The notes: a model not told the origin generated them from the sequence alone. A stretch of DNA of 64,000 nt from Pseudolactococcus chungangensis CAU 28 = DSM 22330 (GCF_002441885.1 NZ_JXJT01000003.1:1-64000); one strand, 5' to 3'. Numbered from the stretch's first letter, positions 8,920-17,769 are shown. Made by a program: numbers and translations.

Positions 8920-10038
8920 TTATTCAGTTAACAATCTATTATTTTCCATTTTTTCAATCATGGTTCTTTTTTGAAAAGTTAAGGCATCTGTGTAAATATC
9001 TAAAGTTGTTTTTACTGAGTTATGCCCAAGTATAGCCGAAATGACAGCAATATTTTCCTGCGCCTCTAAACAACGAGTTGCAAAAGTGTGCCTTAATTGA
9101 TGGAAGTGAATATCAGGTATACCAATCTCCTTCGTTATCTTTTTAAAATGATAGGTTAACAGTCTTGGTTCTATTGGATGACCGTTATTTTCAAAAACAA
9201 ATCGAGAATCTGGTACTTGACTTCTCCAATTTAAAAGCATCTTTTTGATAACTTTTCCTAATGGAATCATTCGTTCTTAGCTACTTGATTTTGCTCTGCT
9301 AAGGGATAGTTGTGTTTTATGCTTACCTTGACTTAAAGGCATTCGCTGGTACGTATGTTTAACTAAGATAGCATCCCTTTCAAAATCAATATCTGACCAT
9401 TGTAGACCTGAAATTTCACCAATTCTCATACCCGTGTAAAGTGCAAGAAATGTCGGAAAACCATTTGGATTTTTTTCAGCAATGGTCTCAATTTTTCTTT
9501 GCACTTCTAAAGATAAAGCTTTCACTTTTGTCTTCTGTTCAGTTGGTATTTGAATACCATCAAATGGATTTCTGATAAGATACTCCGCTTGTATAGCCGA
9601 ATTAATTCCTTGTTTAAAGATTGCCAGTATAGTTTTAATGGTATTGACCGATAATTGTTGACGCCTCAGTTCAGAAATTAGTTTCTGAATCTGCTCTGAA
9701 TTTAAATGACAAAGCTGACAATCACCTAAACTCGGGAAAATGTAGTGTTCAATTTTATATTGATAACTTGCATAAGATGAGAGCTTAACTCTATTTTTGG
9801 TCTCAGTTTCAAGCCAGTACATTAACCACTGTTTGACTGTACCTGAATAGGATTGTCTGTCCTGATTATCTCTCCGAAACAAGTACTTCATTTTTATTAA
9901 CTTATCCTGAACTGTTTTATAACTTTTACTATAAACATAGCCATACTGGATTTTTCCATCTTGTTTCCTTCCCTTAATATATCGCCCTTCCCATCGCCCA
10001 TCTTTACGCTTATAAATATTCTCTCCACGTTTACTCAT
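8920..10038 (-). pseudogene. Tyrosine recombinase (phage-type integrase), interrupted by an in-frame stop
   Basis: The gene encodes a site-specific recombinase of about 372 codons. The N-terminus (YKRKDGRWEGRYIKGRK) resembles the arm-binding domain of Tn916-like integrases, and a SAM-like core-binding domain follows. The catalytic domain has Arg in TGMRIGE (near residue 203), HQLRHTFATR, the GH motif in LGHNSVKT, and the Tyr nucleophile in DIYTD. A single TAA at 9277-9279 splits it. The frame resumes at once (GAA CGA ATG) with no shift, so a single substitution of a sense codon explains the break. The distal fragment from 8920 to 9270 lacks the first catalytic Arg and is not an independent enzyme. 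The ATG at 10038 has a GGGG ribosome site. It lies between two 32-bp inverted repeats next to the pilus operon, which suggests it once controlled an invertible segment. Confidence 0.85.
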
Positions 10039-10066
10039 TTTATTAACCCCTTTTCATATTTATTTT

Positions 10067-10085
10067 TGACGGCTATTTTGACGGT
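10067..10085. repeat. Candidate recombinase arm-type site, right
   Basis: TGACGGCT and TTGACGG are repeated here just upstream of the recombinase start, matching 8641-8657 in the same orientation. It may also let the recombinase repress its own promoter. This is inferred from position and repetition only. Confidence 0.45.
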
Positions 10086-10353
10086 TTATAACTTCTTTAT
10101 TTTTACCTCATGCTAATGCACCAAAATGTCTCATACTAGAAAATAAAAAATTCGAAAATATATTTTCGTCAAATAAAACATATGACAAAAATAGTGAACT
10201 AGAAAAATAGAACATATCCCCCAATGATACTATTTTTCACCCTCTTTCCTTTCCCTTTCCTCTAAATTAATACTTTTAATTTTCTTCCTTTATGATTCGA
10301 ATAAGTTAGTTTTTTTTAATTTCAATGTATTTTACCAGTCACCTCACTATTTT

Positions 10354-10377
10354 AACTTATCTCTGAATAGATAAGTT
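10354..10377. promoter_or_regulatory. Dyad 1 upstream of the recombinase
   Basis: Nine-base perfect arms AACTTATCT and AGATAAGTT surround a 6-nt centre in the 900-nt region upstream of the recombinase. It could be an operator or a structural element. No matching regulator gene is present in the window. Confidence 0.4.
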
Positions 10378-10420
10378 TCCTTTTCATTAACAACTTAACA
10401 CTTCCTACATAATTTTAAAT

Positions 10421-10449
10421 TGAACTTTATATATGATACGTAAAGTTCA
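10421..10449. promoter_or_regulatory. Dyad 2 upstream of the recombinase
   Basis: Nine-base perfect arms TGAACTTTA and TAAAGTTCA surround an 11-nt centre. The rest of 10086-10725 is very AT-rich and shows no supportable gene. Confidence 0.4.
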
Positions 10450-10725
10450 GTATCAGGCATAGATATCTTGACAGAGAAGATTAAACTCAAATTGATTATT
10501 TTACAACTAGAATCTTCACATTTTAAAATTTTCTATCGTCTATACTAACTGATTATCTTTTTTGTTAGCGCAACCCTATTTATAGCTACTTCTAGTAGAT
10601 AGTTTTTTGTTCCCTAGCATTTTTTACAAATGAATTCTTTTCTAAACAAGTGATTCATTTCTCTACCGTCTAATTCACCATTTACTAGGTCTTATTTCAT
10701 AAAAAAATTGGTGCAAAAAACAGGC

Positions 10726-10754
10726 TTGCAAAACTTTTTAAAATTTAGTATAAT
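10726..10754 (+). promoter_or_regulatory. Near-consensus sigma-70 promoter pointing out of the recombinase segment
   Basis: TTGCAA, a 17-nt spacer and TATAAT are seen, giving a predicted start near 10761. It is one of the best promoters in the window, yet no gene follows it on this strand. Downstream lie only IR-R with a T-tract and then the 3' end of parC on the opposite strand. Confidence 0.75.
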
Positions 10755-10760
10755 GTATTT

Positions 10761-10837
10761 GAAACATAAGTTATTTTTCTTATAATTATCTATTTTTCTT
10801 AGAATTGATTATTCTAAGAAAAATAGACATTTTTTTA
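10761..10837 (+). ncRNA. Predicted short transcript ending in the IR-R hairpin
   Basis: From the promoter at 10726-10754, transcription would reach the 17-bp perfect stem at 10789-10827 and a T7 tract at 10830-10836. The result would be an RNA of roughly 75 nt with no coding potential. It may be merely the dead-end product of a promoter in its OFF orientation. Confidence 0.4.
10789..10827. repeat. Inverted repeat IR-R (hairpin) at the parC side of the recombinase segment
   Basis: This is a 17-bp perfect palindrome around core TGATT. It holds 32 bases (10794-10825) identical to the reverse complement of 8568-8599. The core is the reverse complement of the IR-L core, so the two sites are in inverted relative orientation, as needed for inversion rather than excision. 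On the plus strand a T7 run follows, making it an intrinsic terminator for the outward promoter. Confidence 0.85.
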
Positions 10838-10867
10838 CTTTTTTCCAGAGAATCAGTTTATAAATTA

Positions 10868-10900
10868 AAAAAAAGAGTCTTCGAATTGAAGGCCTTTTTA
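10868..10900 (-). terminator. Terminator downstream of parC
   Basis: An imperfect stem around GGCCTTC/GAAGACT is followed by a T8 run on the minus strand, about 45 nt beyond the parC stop. Confidence 0.65.
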
Positions 10901-10944
10901 TTTTTAAATTCGTAAATAATATCATCTTATATTTTACGAAATCT

Positions 10945-13392
10945 CTATTTGATATTAGCAAATTTAACACCACCTTCAATCGCCTCATCAAAGATAAAGG
11001 AACCGTTTGATGTCCGGTCAAGTAGATTTAAGTCTGGTAAATTGATTTCAAATAATTTATCCGTTTGTGATAGCACTTGTAGCATTTGTAATTCTTGATC
11101 AGTTTCAGAGAACAAGTCACCACCATAAACGTTTTTCACGGTGCCTGAAGCAAAGACTTTATGTGGTGCTTTTTTGAGATCACGAAGTATTTGTAAGCCA
11201 CGACCAGCACGGTTTTTAGCTGGAATTTCAGTGAAATTCACACGTTTCAGAGACCCACGCTGCGTCAAAATATAGAATGAATCGGTATCAGCAAAATAAC
11301 TTGCAACGACAAAATCATCGTCTTTTAAGTTAATAGATTTAACACCTGCTGCTTTTGCACCCACAACTGGCACATCCTGAGATGGAAATCTCAAGGCATA
11401 ACCATTGTGTGTCACTAGCATCATGTCGGCATTTTTATCGAAGGCAACTGAAACAACGCGATCATCAGCTTGTTTAAATTTCGCATATTGCGCAGATTTA
11501 GAGCGGTAAGTCCGCCAAGGCTTGAAGTCAGCAAGCGCTACTTTTTTGATTAACCCAAATTTAGTTGCAACTATCAGCTCGCGCGTCTCTCCATCAAAAT
11601 CGTCTAATATTTGGACGAATAATATCTCTTCCTCTTGAGAAAAGTTATTGACCAAAGAAGAGCTGTGCGTGCCAATATCTTTCCATTTAATGTCATCCAG
11701 TTCATGTATTGGTCGATAGATGACATTGCCAAAGGTCGTGAACATCAGCAGATGCTGTGTTGTTAAAGCCGGTTGATGGAAAATGAGACGATCGTCTTCA
11801 CGTTTGCCAATCTCATCCAGTTTAGAGGCTGAAAAACTACGTGGCGTTGTGCGTTTGACATAACCAGAACGTGTCACACTGACAATCGTTTCTTCTTTAA
11901 CGATGAGTGAGGCAGCTTCAACTTCAACTGCGACTACTTCATCCACCAGAATACTTTTACGAGGTTGACCGAATTTCTTCTTAACTTCTCGAAGTTCACG
12001 TTTCATCACATTAAACATTGTTTTCTCGTCATTGATGATAGCTGACAATGTTGTGATACGCTCTTTGAGCTCCGCTTCTTCACTTTGCAAAGTAACCACA
12101 TCCGTATTTGTCAAACGATACAGTTGTAACGTCACAATAGCTTCGGCTTGTGGCTCGCTAAAGTTGTAAGATGCCATCAAATTCTCTCTAGCATCTGCTT
12201 TATTATCGCTGGCACGGATGAGGGCAATGACTTCATCCAAAATACTCAGGACACGAATCAGACCTTCAACAATATGCAGACGTTTTTCAGCCTTATCGCG
12301 GTCAAAGATTGAGCGAGAACGAATAATATCACGTTTATGGCTGATATAGCTTGATAAAATCGGGAGAATCCCGACTTGACGTGGTGTCGCATTGTCGATT
12401 GCAACCATATTAAAGTTATAATTGACCTGTAAATCTGTATATTTGAGTAAATAATTCAGAATTAATTCAGCATCTGCATCTTTTCTCAGCTCTATGGCAA
12501 TCCGTAAGCCGTCGCGGTCAGATTCATCGCGAACTTCAGCAATGCCAGCTACTTTAGCGTTAACACGAACATCATCAATTTTTTTAACTAAGCTAGCTTT
12601 GTTAAGCTCGTAAGGAATTTCAGTGACAACAATTTCTTTTTTGCCACCCTTAAGTTCTTCAATTTTAGTTTGAGAACGAACGACTACTTTACCTTTACCG
12701 GTTTCATAGGCTTTTTTAATTTCAGACTTGCCTTGAATAATCGCACCCGTTGGAAAGTCTGGGCCAGGTAGGAAGGCCATCAGTTTATCAACACCCGCGT
12801 TCGGATGGTCAATCATATAAACTGTGGCATCAATAACTTCACTCAAATTATGCGTCGGTATGTCCGTCGCATACCCTGCTGAAATCCCTGTTGAACCATT
12901 GACCAAGAGATTGGGAAAGCTGGCAGGTAAAACAGTTGGTTCTTTTTCGGTATCATCAAAATTCCATGCAAAGGGCACGGTATTTTTGTCAATATCTTGC
13001 AAGAGGTAGGCAGAAATTTCAGATAGGCGTGCCTCTGTATAACGCATAGCAGCGGGTGGATCACCGTCCATTGAACCGTTGTTACCGTGCATTTCCACGA
13101 GGACTTGACCCATTTTCCAGTCCTGAGAGAGGCGGACCATGGCATCGTAAATCGAACTATCACCATGTGGGTGGTAGTTACCCATGATATTGCCGACTGA
13201 CTTGGCGGATTTTCGGTAGCCCTTGTCAAAGGTGTTGCCATCTTTATTCATCGAATAAAGAATTCGCCGTTGAACGGGTTTTAGCCCATCCCGAATATCA
13301 GGTAGCGCTCGCTCCTGGATGATATATTTAGAGTAGCGACCAAATCGGTCGCCCATAATCTCTTCGAGAGAAAGTTTTTGTACATTGCTCAT
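10945..13392 (-). CDS. parC: DNA topoisomerase IV subunit A
   Basis: With ParE this enzyme unlinks replicated chromosomes. The 815 residues match ParC length. The catalytic tyrosine is Tyr118 in [10 protein letters not shown]. The quinolone-determining region reads HPHGDSSIYDAM (Ser79, Ser80, Asp83), so the usual resistance positions look wild type. The C-terminal beta-pinwheel repeats lack the GyrA-box seen in the gyrA product at 45746-48229, which supports ParC over GyrA. It is last in a parE-ktrB-ktrA-parC run on the minus strand, 18 nt after ktrA. The ATG at 13392 is preceded only by a weak purine-rich GAAGAAA site. Confidence 0.95.
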   Translation of the reverse strand: MSNVQKLSLEEIMGDRFGRYSKYIIQERALPDIRDGLKPVQRRILYSMNKDGNTFDKGYRKSAKSVGNIMGNYHPHGDSSIYDAMVRLSQDWKMGQVLVEMHGNNGSMDGDPPAAMRYTEARLSEISAYLLQDIDKNTVPFAWNFDDTEKEPTVLPASFPNLLVNGSTGISAGYATDIPTHNLSEVIDATVYMIDHPNAGVDKLMAFLPGPDFPTGAIIQGKSEIKKAYETGKGKVVVRSQTKIEELKGGKKEIVVTEIPYELNKASLVKKIDDVRVNAKVAGIAEVRDESDRDGLRIAIELRKDADAELILNYLLKYTDLQVNYNFNMVAIDNATPRQVGILPILSSYISHKRDIIRSRSIFDRDKAEKRLHIVEGLIRVLSILDEVIALIRASDNKADARENLMASYNFSEPQAEAIVTLQLYRLTNTDVVTLQSEEAELKERITTLSAIINDEKTMFNVMKRELREVKKKFGQPRKSILVDEVVAVEVEAASLIVKEETIVSVTRSGYVKRTTPRSFSASKLDEIGKREDDRLIFHQPALTTQHLLMFTTFGNVIYRPIHELDDIKWKDIGTHSSSLVNNFSQEEEILFVQILDDFDGETRELIVATKFGLIKKVALADFKPWRTYRSKSAQYAKFKQADDRVVSVAFDKNADMMLVTHNGYALRFPSQDVPVVGAKAAGVKSINLKDDDFVVASYFADTDSFYILTQRGSLKRVNFTEIPAKNRAGRGLQILRDLKKAPHKVFASGTVKNVYGGDLFSETDQELQMLQVLSQTDKLFEINLPDLNLLDRTSNGSFIFDEAIEGGVKFANIK

Positions 13393-13410
13393 AATTTCTT
13401 CTTTTTCTTT

Positions 13411-14064
13411 TTAAATGATTTCAGAGAATTTTTCGATATCTGCTTTGGTACCAACAACATAAAGGACATCGTCCAAAACGATTTTGGTATTATGTCTTCC
13501 GATACTGGCAGAACCATCTGCTTTCTTAACAAAAGCGACATTAACATGATAGTCTTGTGTTAGGTTTGCTTGAAATAAGGTCAGGCCGTTAAACTTACTG
13601 TTCTTAACGATAATTTTAGCAAATGAATAATCATCTGATAAATCTAGGTATTCGGAGATATCTGGGTGTGCTAAATTATCAGCAACACGTTCACCAGCAT
13701 CTTTTTCTGGCTGAATGATTTTGTCCGCACCAATTTTTGTCAAAACTTTAATTTGTACATCGGTCGTTGCTTTAGCCACAACGTTTTTAGCGCCAGCCTC
13801 AATCACAATCATCGTCGTCAAAATACTCGCCTGTACATTTTTGCCAATGGCGACAACCACACCGTCAAATTTATCAATTTCGACATTTTTAAGCACACGT
13901 TCATCCGTCGCATCCGCAATCATGACGTGTGTCGCAATGTCCTTGTAGTCATCAATTTTTTTGGCATCAGTATCAATCGCCACCACTTCATGACCGTTTT
14001 TGACTAAACTTAGCACCACACTAGAGCCAAATCGCCCCAAGCCAATCACACAAAAACTTTTCAT
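13411..14064 (-). CDS. ktrA: Ktr potassium uptake regulatory subunit (RCK domain)
   Basis: This cytoplasmic gating subunit is 217 residues. The N-terminal RCK/TrkA-N Rossmann domain has the nucleotide-binding motif GLGRFGSS at 8-15 and an acidic Asp after the second strand (VVAIDTD). A TrkA-C domain spans about 135-217. In firmicutes the RCK-C domain of KtrA binds cyclic di-AMP, which shuts the channel, so the same control is likely here (family knowledge). It is 43 nt downstream of ktrB. The unusual point is its position between parE and parC. Confidence 0.93.
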   Translation of the reverse strand: MKSFCVIGLGRFGSSVVLSLVKNGHEVVAIDTDAKKIDDYKDIATHVMIADATDERVLKNVEIDKFDGVVVAIGKNVQASILTTMIVIEAGAKNVVAKATTDVQIKVLTKIGADKIIQPEKDAGERVADNLAHPDISEYLDLSDDYSFAKIIVKNSKFNGLTLFQANLTQDYHVNVAFVKKADGSASIGRHNTKIVLDDVLYVVGTKADIEKFSEII

Positions 14065-14107
14065 CTCATATTCTTTCTTTAAAGTCCCAGGTAGATTAAG
14101 TCAATCC

Positions 14108-15448
14108 CTAACCCACAACAATTTCTTCTTCTGGATATTGAATCAATTCTTCATCTATCTTAGCATGGCTACCAAGGGCATAAATGACTGTCATAATCCC
14201 AATTCGCCCAATAAACATTAGTACCATAATTAAGAGTTTACCAATTGCAGTCAAATCTGGAGTCAACCCCAATGATAGACCAACCGTCGCTAGTGCTGAA
14301 ATGACTTCGAAAAAGACATATTCAATCCCATTATTTAGTGGTAAGTCCTCCGTTATCAATAATACAAAAGAGAAGGTAAAGATAATCGCTAAATAAATAA
14401 AGATGATTTCATAAACACGTCGAATAATTCGACGCGGAATTTGTCTTTCATGATAAATTGTTTTGAATCGATTACTAAAAATGTAACGAATATTCATCAC
14501 CAGAACAACAAAAGTCGTCGTCTTAACTCCTCCAGCAGTCGAACCTGATGTGCCACCGATAAACATTAGCACCATAGTCAAAACAAGACTGGCATAGCTC
14601 GTCGCATTATAATTACTAAAGGTAAAGCCACCAGAACGCGGTGTGATACTCAGGAAAAAGTTTTGAGCCAAGTAAGTAACTGGACGACCGTCAAAGCTTT
14701 TTATATTAAGTAAACTATATAAAATCGTACCAGCGACAACTAAAATAGCTGTCATCGTCAATGCCAAACGAGAATGCAAGGTGATTTTTTTAACTTCGCG
14801 AAAATTAATCAAGTCAAACCAGACAATAAAACCAAAAGAACCTGACAGAATCAGTAAACTCATAATCATCAAGACATAAGGACTATCCTTAAATTGAAAC
14901 AGTGATGTCTCAAATAAATCAAAACCAGCATTAGAATGAGCTGAAACCGAATGGAATACACTAAACCAAATACCTTTTCCCCAACCAAATTTAGGGATAA
15001 AATCTACACTCAGCATCACCGCACCAATAAGTTGTGTCACCAAGGATAATTTGACAATGGACTTGACCAATTTATCACCGTTATTGAAACTTGTAAAGTT
15101 ATAGGCATCACGAATTAGCATTTTTGATTTGAAAGACGGATGTTGCCCTGTCATGTTCAACAAGAGCACTAAGAAACTCATAAACCCCAGACCACCCACT
15201 TCAACCATAATGAGAATAATCACCTGACCAAAAGTATTCCAGTGGTCGGCAGTATTCACAACAGCTAAACCCGTCACACAAGTTGCTGAAACAGCCATAA
15301 AAAGACTGTCCAAGTAAGAAGTCGCTTGCCCATTTTGGTCCGACATTGGTAAGGCTAAAAAAATTGAGCCAATCATAATTACAAATAAAAATCCGAAAAT
15401 AATCATCTGTGGCGGTTTCATATTTTTTATCAATTCGGGAGCACGCAT
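14108..15448 (-). CDS. ktrB: Ktr/Trk potassium uptake membrane subunit
   Basis: This is a 446-residue TrkH/KtrB-family K+ translocating membrane protein with four M1-P-M2 repeats. The filter-region glycines are visible in SAHSNAGFD (loop 1), TPRSGGFTFS (loop 2), GGTSGSTAGGVK (loop 3) and ATVGLSLG (loop 4). Its ATG comes one nt after the parE stop, so it is translationally coupled to parE. The neighbour ktrA supplies the regulatory ring. Confidence 0.93.
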   Translation of the reverse strand: MRAPELIKNMKPPQMIIFGFLFVIMIGSIFLALPMSDQNGQATSYLDSLFMAVSATCVTGLAVVNTADHWNTFGQVIILIMVEVGGLGFMSFLVLLLNMTGQHPSFKSKMLIRDAYNFTSFNNGDKLVKSIVKLSLVTQLIGAVMLSVDFIPKFGWGKGIWFSVFHSVSAHSNAGFDLFETSLFQFKDSPYVLMIMSLLILSGSFGFIVWFDLINFREVKKITLHSRLALTMTAILVVAGTILYSLLNIKSFDGRPVTYLAQNFFLSITPRSGGFTFSNYNATSYASLVLTMVLMFIGGTSGSTAGGVKTTTFVVLVMNIRYIFSNRFKTIYHERQIPRRIIRRVYEIIFIYLAIIFTFSFVLLITEDLPLNNGIEYVFFEVISALATVGLSLGLTPDLTAIGKLLIMVLMFIGRIGIMTVIYALGSHAKIDEELIQYPEEEIVVG

Positions 15449-15449
15449 C

Positions 15450-17405
15450 TTATGGCATCACTTCACTTTTCTCTTCAAGCGTAAATTCAACATTATTTTC
15501 AATCCATTTACGACGCGGCTCAACCTTATCCCCCATGAGAACAGATACACGCTTTTCAGCTTGTGCCACATCATCTAGGGTCACTTGAATCAAAGTTCTC
15601 GACTCAGGATTCATAGTCGTTTCCCAAAGCTGGTCAGCATTCATCTCACCCAGTCCTTTATAACGCTGGAGAATGGCACCCTTGCTAAAGTGCTTGCGAA
15701 TCTCGTTTAATTCACCGTCAGTCCAAGCATAGGCAATCTTCTCATTTTTCCCCTTACCTTGACTCATTTTATAAAGCGGTGGCAGGGCAATGTAGACATG
15801 ACCATTTTCAACTAGAGGTTTCATATAGCGATAAAAGAATGTCAGTAACAAGGTTTGAATATGCGCACCATCGGTATCGGCATCGGTCATGATGATGACT
15901 TTATCGTAGTTAATATCCGAAATGTCAAAATCTGCGCCAACTCCCGCACCAATGGTGTAAATCATGGTATTGATTTCTTCATTTTTGAGAATATCTGCCA
16001 TTTTGGCTTTCTCAGTGTTGATGACCTTACCTCGAAGTGGTAAAATCGCCTGAAACTTACGGTCACGCCCTTGTTTGGCAGAACCGCCGGCTGAATCTCC
16101 TTCGACGAGGTAGATTTCATTTTTAGCAGGATTTTTACCTTGGGCTGGTGTCAATTTTCCTGAGAGCAAGCCCTTGTCTTTCTTGCCTTTTTTGCCTGTT
16201 CTGGCATCATCACGTGCTTTTCGCGCTGCCTCACGCGCATCACGCGCTTTAATCGCTTTACGAATTAGGTTTTGCGATAATTCCGCATTCTCCATCAAGA
16301 AGAAAGCTAATTTATCGCTAACAATATTATCAACGATTGGTCGTGCTTTTGGACTGCCCAATTTATCCTTGGTTTGACCTTCAAACTGGAGATGCTCTTC
16401 TGGTACAAGGACGGACAGAATCGCTGTCAGACCTTCACGGTAGTCAGAGCCTTCTAAGTTCTTATCCTTTTCTTTAAGCAAGCCTGCTTTTCTAGCATAC
16501 TCATTCATGGACTTGGTAATGGCTTGTTTCAGTCCTGCCTCATGCGTGCCGCCGTCCTTGGTTTTGACGTTATTGACAAAGCTGAGAATGTTGTCCGAAT
16601 AGCCATCATTGTACTGAATGGCGACTTCAACTTGGAAAGCCTCAGCCTCACCTGCAAAATACATGACAGGTGTTAAGGTATCCTTATCTTCATTCAGATA
16701 AGCGACAAAGTCCTGTACACCATTTTCATAGTGGAAACTAGCTGTTTCAGGTGCGCCGTCAATCTCATTGCGCTCATCTGTCAAGGTCAATGTAACATTT
16801 GGTAGGAGGAAGGCAGATTCGTTAAGGCGATCAAAAATCGTGGCATATTTAAAATCTGTCGTTGAGAAAATCGTTGCATCTGGCATAAAGTGGACTTTAG
16901 TCCCTGTTTTAGACTTAGGTGCCTTGCCGACTTTTTCCAGCGTTGTCACTGGTTTGCCACCATTTTCAAAACGTTGGCGATAGACAACACCATCACGCGT
17001 GATCTCAACTTCAAGATAACTTGAGAGAGCGTTCACGACAGATGAACCAACACCATGAAGACCACCTGAGGTCTTATAGCCACCTTGGCCAAACTTACCA
17101 CCCGCGTGAAGTACTGTGAAGATAACTTCAACTGTTGGAATACCTGTTGCGTGTGTCCCAACTGGCATCCCACGACCACTATCAGAAACAGTTAGTGAGC
17201 CATCTTGATGAATGGTCACCTTGATTTGGTCGCCGAAACCTGACAAAGCCTCATCAACAGCATTGTCAACAATTTCCCAAACCAAATGATGGAGACCAAT
17301 CCCATCTGTTGAGCCAATATACATCCCTGGACGCTTACGAACTGCGTCTAGGCCTTCCAAGACCTGAATGGCATCATCATTGTAATTATTAATATCTATT
17401 GTCAA
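15450..17405 (-). CDS. parE: DNA topoisomerase IV subunit B
   Basis: This is the ATPase and TOPRIM subunit of topoisomerase IV, 651 residues. The GHKL ATPase has DNAVDEA near 47-53 and DSGRGMPVG near 77. The TOPRIM domain has EGDSAGG near 432 and DADTDGAH. It opens the parE-ktrB-ktrA-parC transcription unit behind a promoter at 17510-17538. The ATG at 17405 has an AAGGAAAA site. Length and lack of a long insertion fit ParE or GyrB. Linkage to parC in the same unit makes it ParE. Confidence 0.94.
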   Translation of the reverse strand: MTIDINNYNDDAIQVLEGLDAVRKRPGMYIGSTDGIGLHHLVWEIVDNAVDEALSGFGDQIKVTIHQDGSLTVSDSGRGMPVGTHATGIPTVEVIFTVLHAGGKFGQGGYKTSGGLHGVGSSVVNALSSYLEVEITRDGVVYRQRFENGGKPVTTLEKVGKAPKSKTGTKVHFMPDATIFSTTDFKYATIFDRLNESAFLLPNVTLTLTDERNEIDGAPETASFHYENGVQDFVAYLNEDKDTLTPVMYFAGEAEAFQVEVAIQYNDGYSDNILSFVNNVKTKDGGTHEAGLKQAITKSMNEYARKAGLLKEKDKNLEGSDYREGLTAILSVLVPEEHLQFEGQTKDKLGSPKARPIVDNIVSDKLAFFLMENAELSQNLIRKAIKARDAREAARKARDDARTGKKGKKDKGLLSGKLTPAQGKNPAKNEIYLVEGDSAGGSAKQGRDRKFQAILPLRGKVINTEKAKMADILKNEEINTMIYTIGAGVGADFDISDINYDKVIIMTDADTDGAHIQTLLLTFFYRYMKPLVENGHVYIALPPLYKMSQGKGKNEKIAYAWTDGELNEIRKHFSKGAILQRYKGLGEMNADQLWETTMNPESRTLIQVTLDDVAQAEKRVSVLMGDKVEPRRKWIENNVEFTLEEKSEVMP

Positions 17406-17509
17406 TTTACTTTTCCTTTGGACATACAGTCTAGATTTTTTAAATCAAACCAGAGTTTAAACCCCTCTAGGCTTTCTTCTGATATAATTTTTAAAAAGCT
17501 CCATACTCT

Positions 17510-17538
17510 AGAATACCTTATTTTTTTGATTTTGGCAA
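17510..17538 (-). promoter_or_regulatory. Promoter of parE-ktrBA-parC
   Basis: On the minus strand TTGCCA, 17 nt and TATTCT give a predicted start about 100 nt before parE. Confidence 0.6.
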
Positions 17539-17584
17539 AAATCTTCTGATTTAAGCATACACAACAAGTCATTTTGGCAAAAAA

Positions 17585-17769
17585 ACACCTCTTTTGAGAT
17601 GTCAGACTGTAGACAAAGTAAAAATCTAGTTAAGATTTTTACGAAATACGGAAATTTTTATTTAGAAAACCGACGGTTAAGCTATTTCTAAATTAGAAAA
17701 TATCAAAACAAACCCCATTTTGGTTTAAAAATGGGGTTTGTCTACAACCTGACACCTCTTTTGAGATGT
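17585..17769. mobile_element. MITE-like 185-bp intergenic element
   Basis: Two 33-bp ends are imperfect inverted repeats. They share TGTCAG, then two variable bases, then TGTAGACAAA, and outside that an 18-base hairpin ACACCTCTTTTGAGATGT. The interior has no coding capacity but holds a 14-bp stem with an A/T loop (17708-17741). The terminal-repeat structure and small size resemble a miniature transposable element. The rest of 17406-17943 holds the parE promoter and no gene I can support. Confidence 0.6.

Noticed and set aside
8920-9270. A separate small integrase gene
   Set aside because: It continues the frame of the upstream recombinase after a single TAA, lacks the first catalytic Arg and has no ribosome site, so it is the distal half of one broken gene.
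10809-11021. Minus-strand frame of 70 codons at the parC 3' end
   Set aside because: It overlaps the parC stop, its terminator and IR-R; its composition is Lys/Leu-rich from AT-rich DNA and no start signal is seen.
12843-13241. Alternative minus-strand frame of 132 codons inside parC
   Set aside because: It lies wholly within parC in another frame, has no ribosome site and shows no family features.
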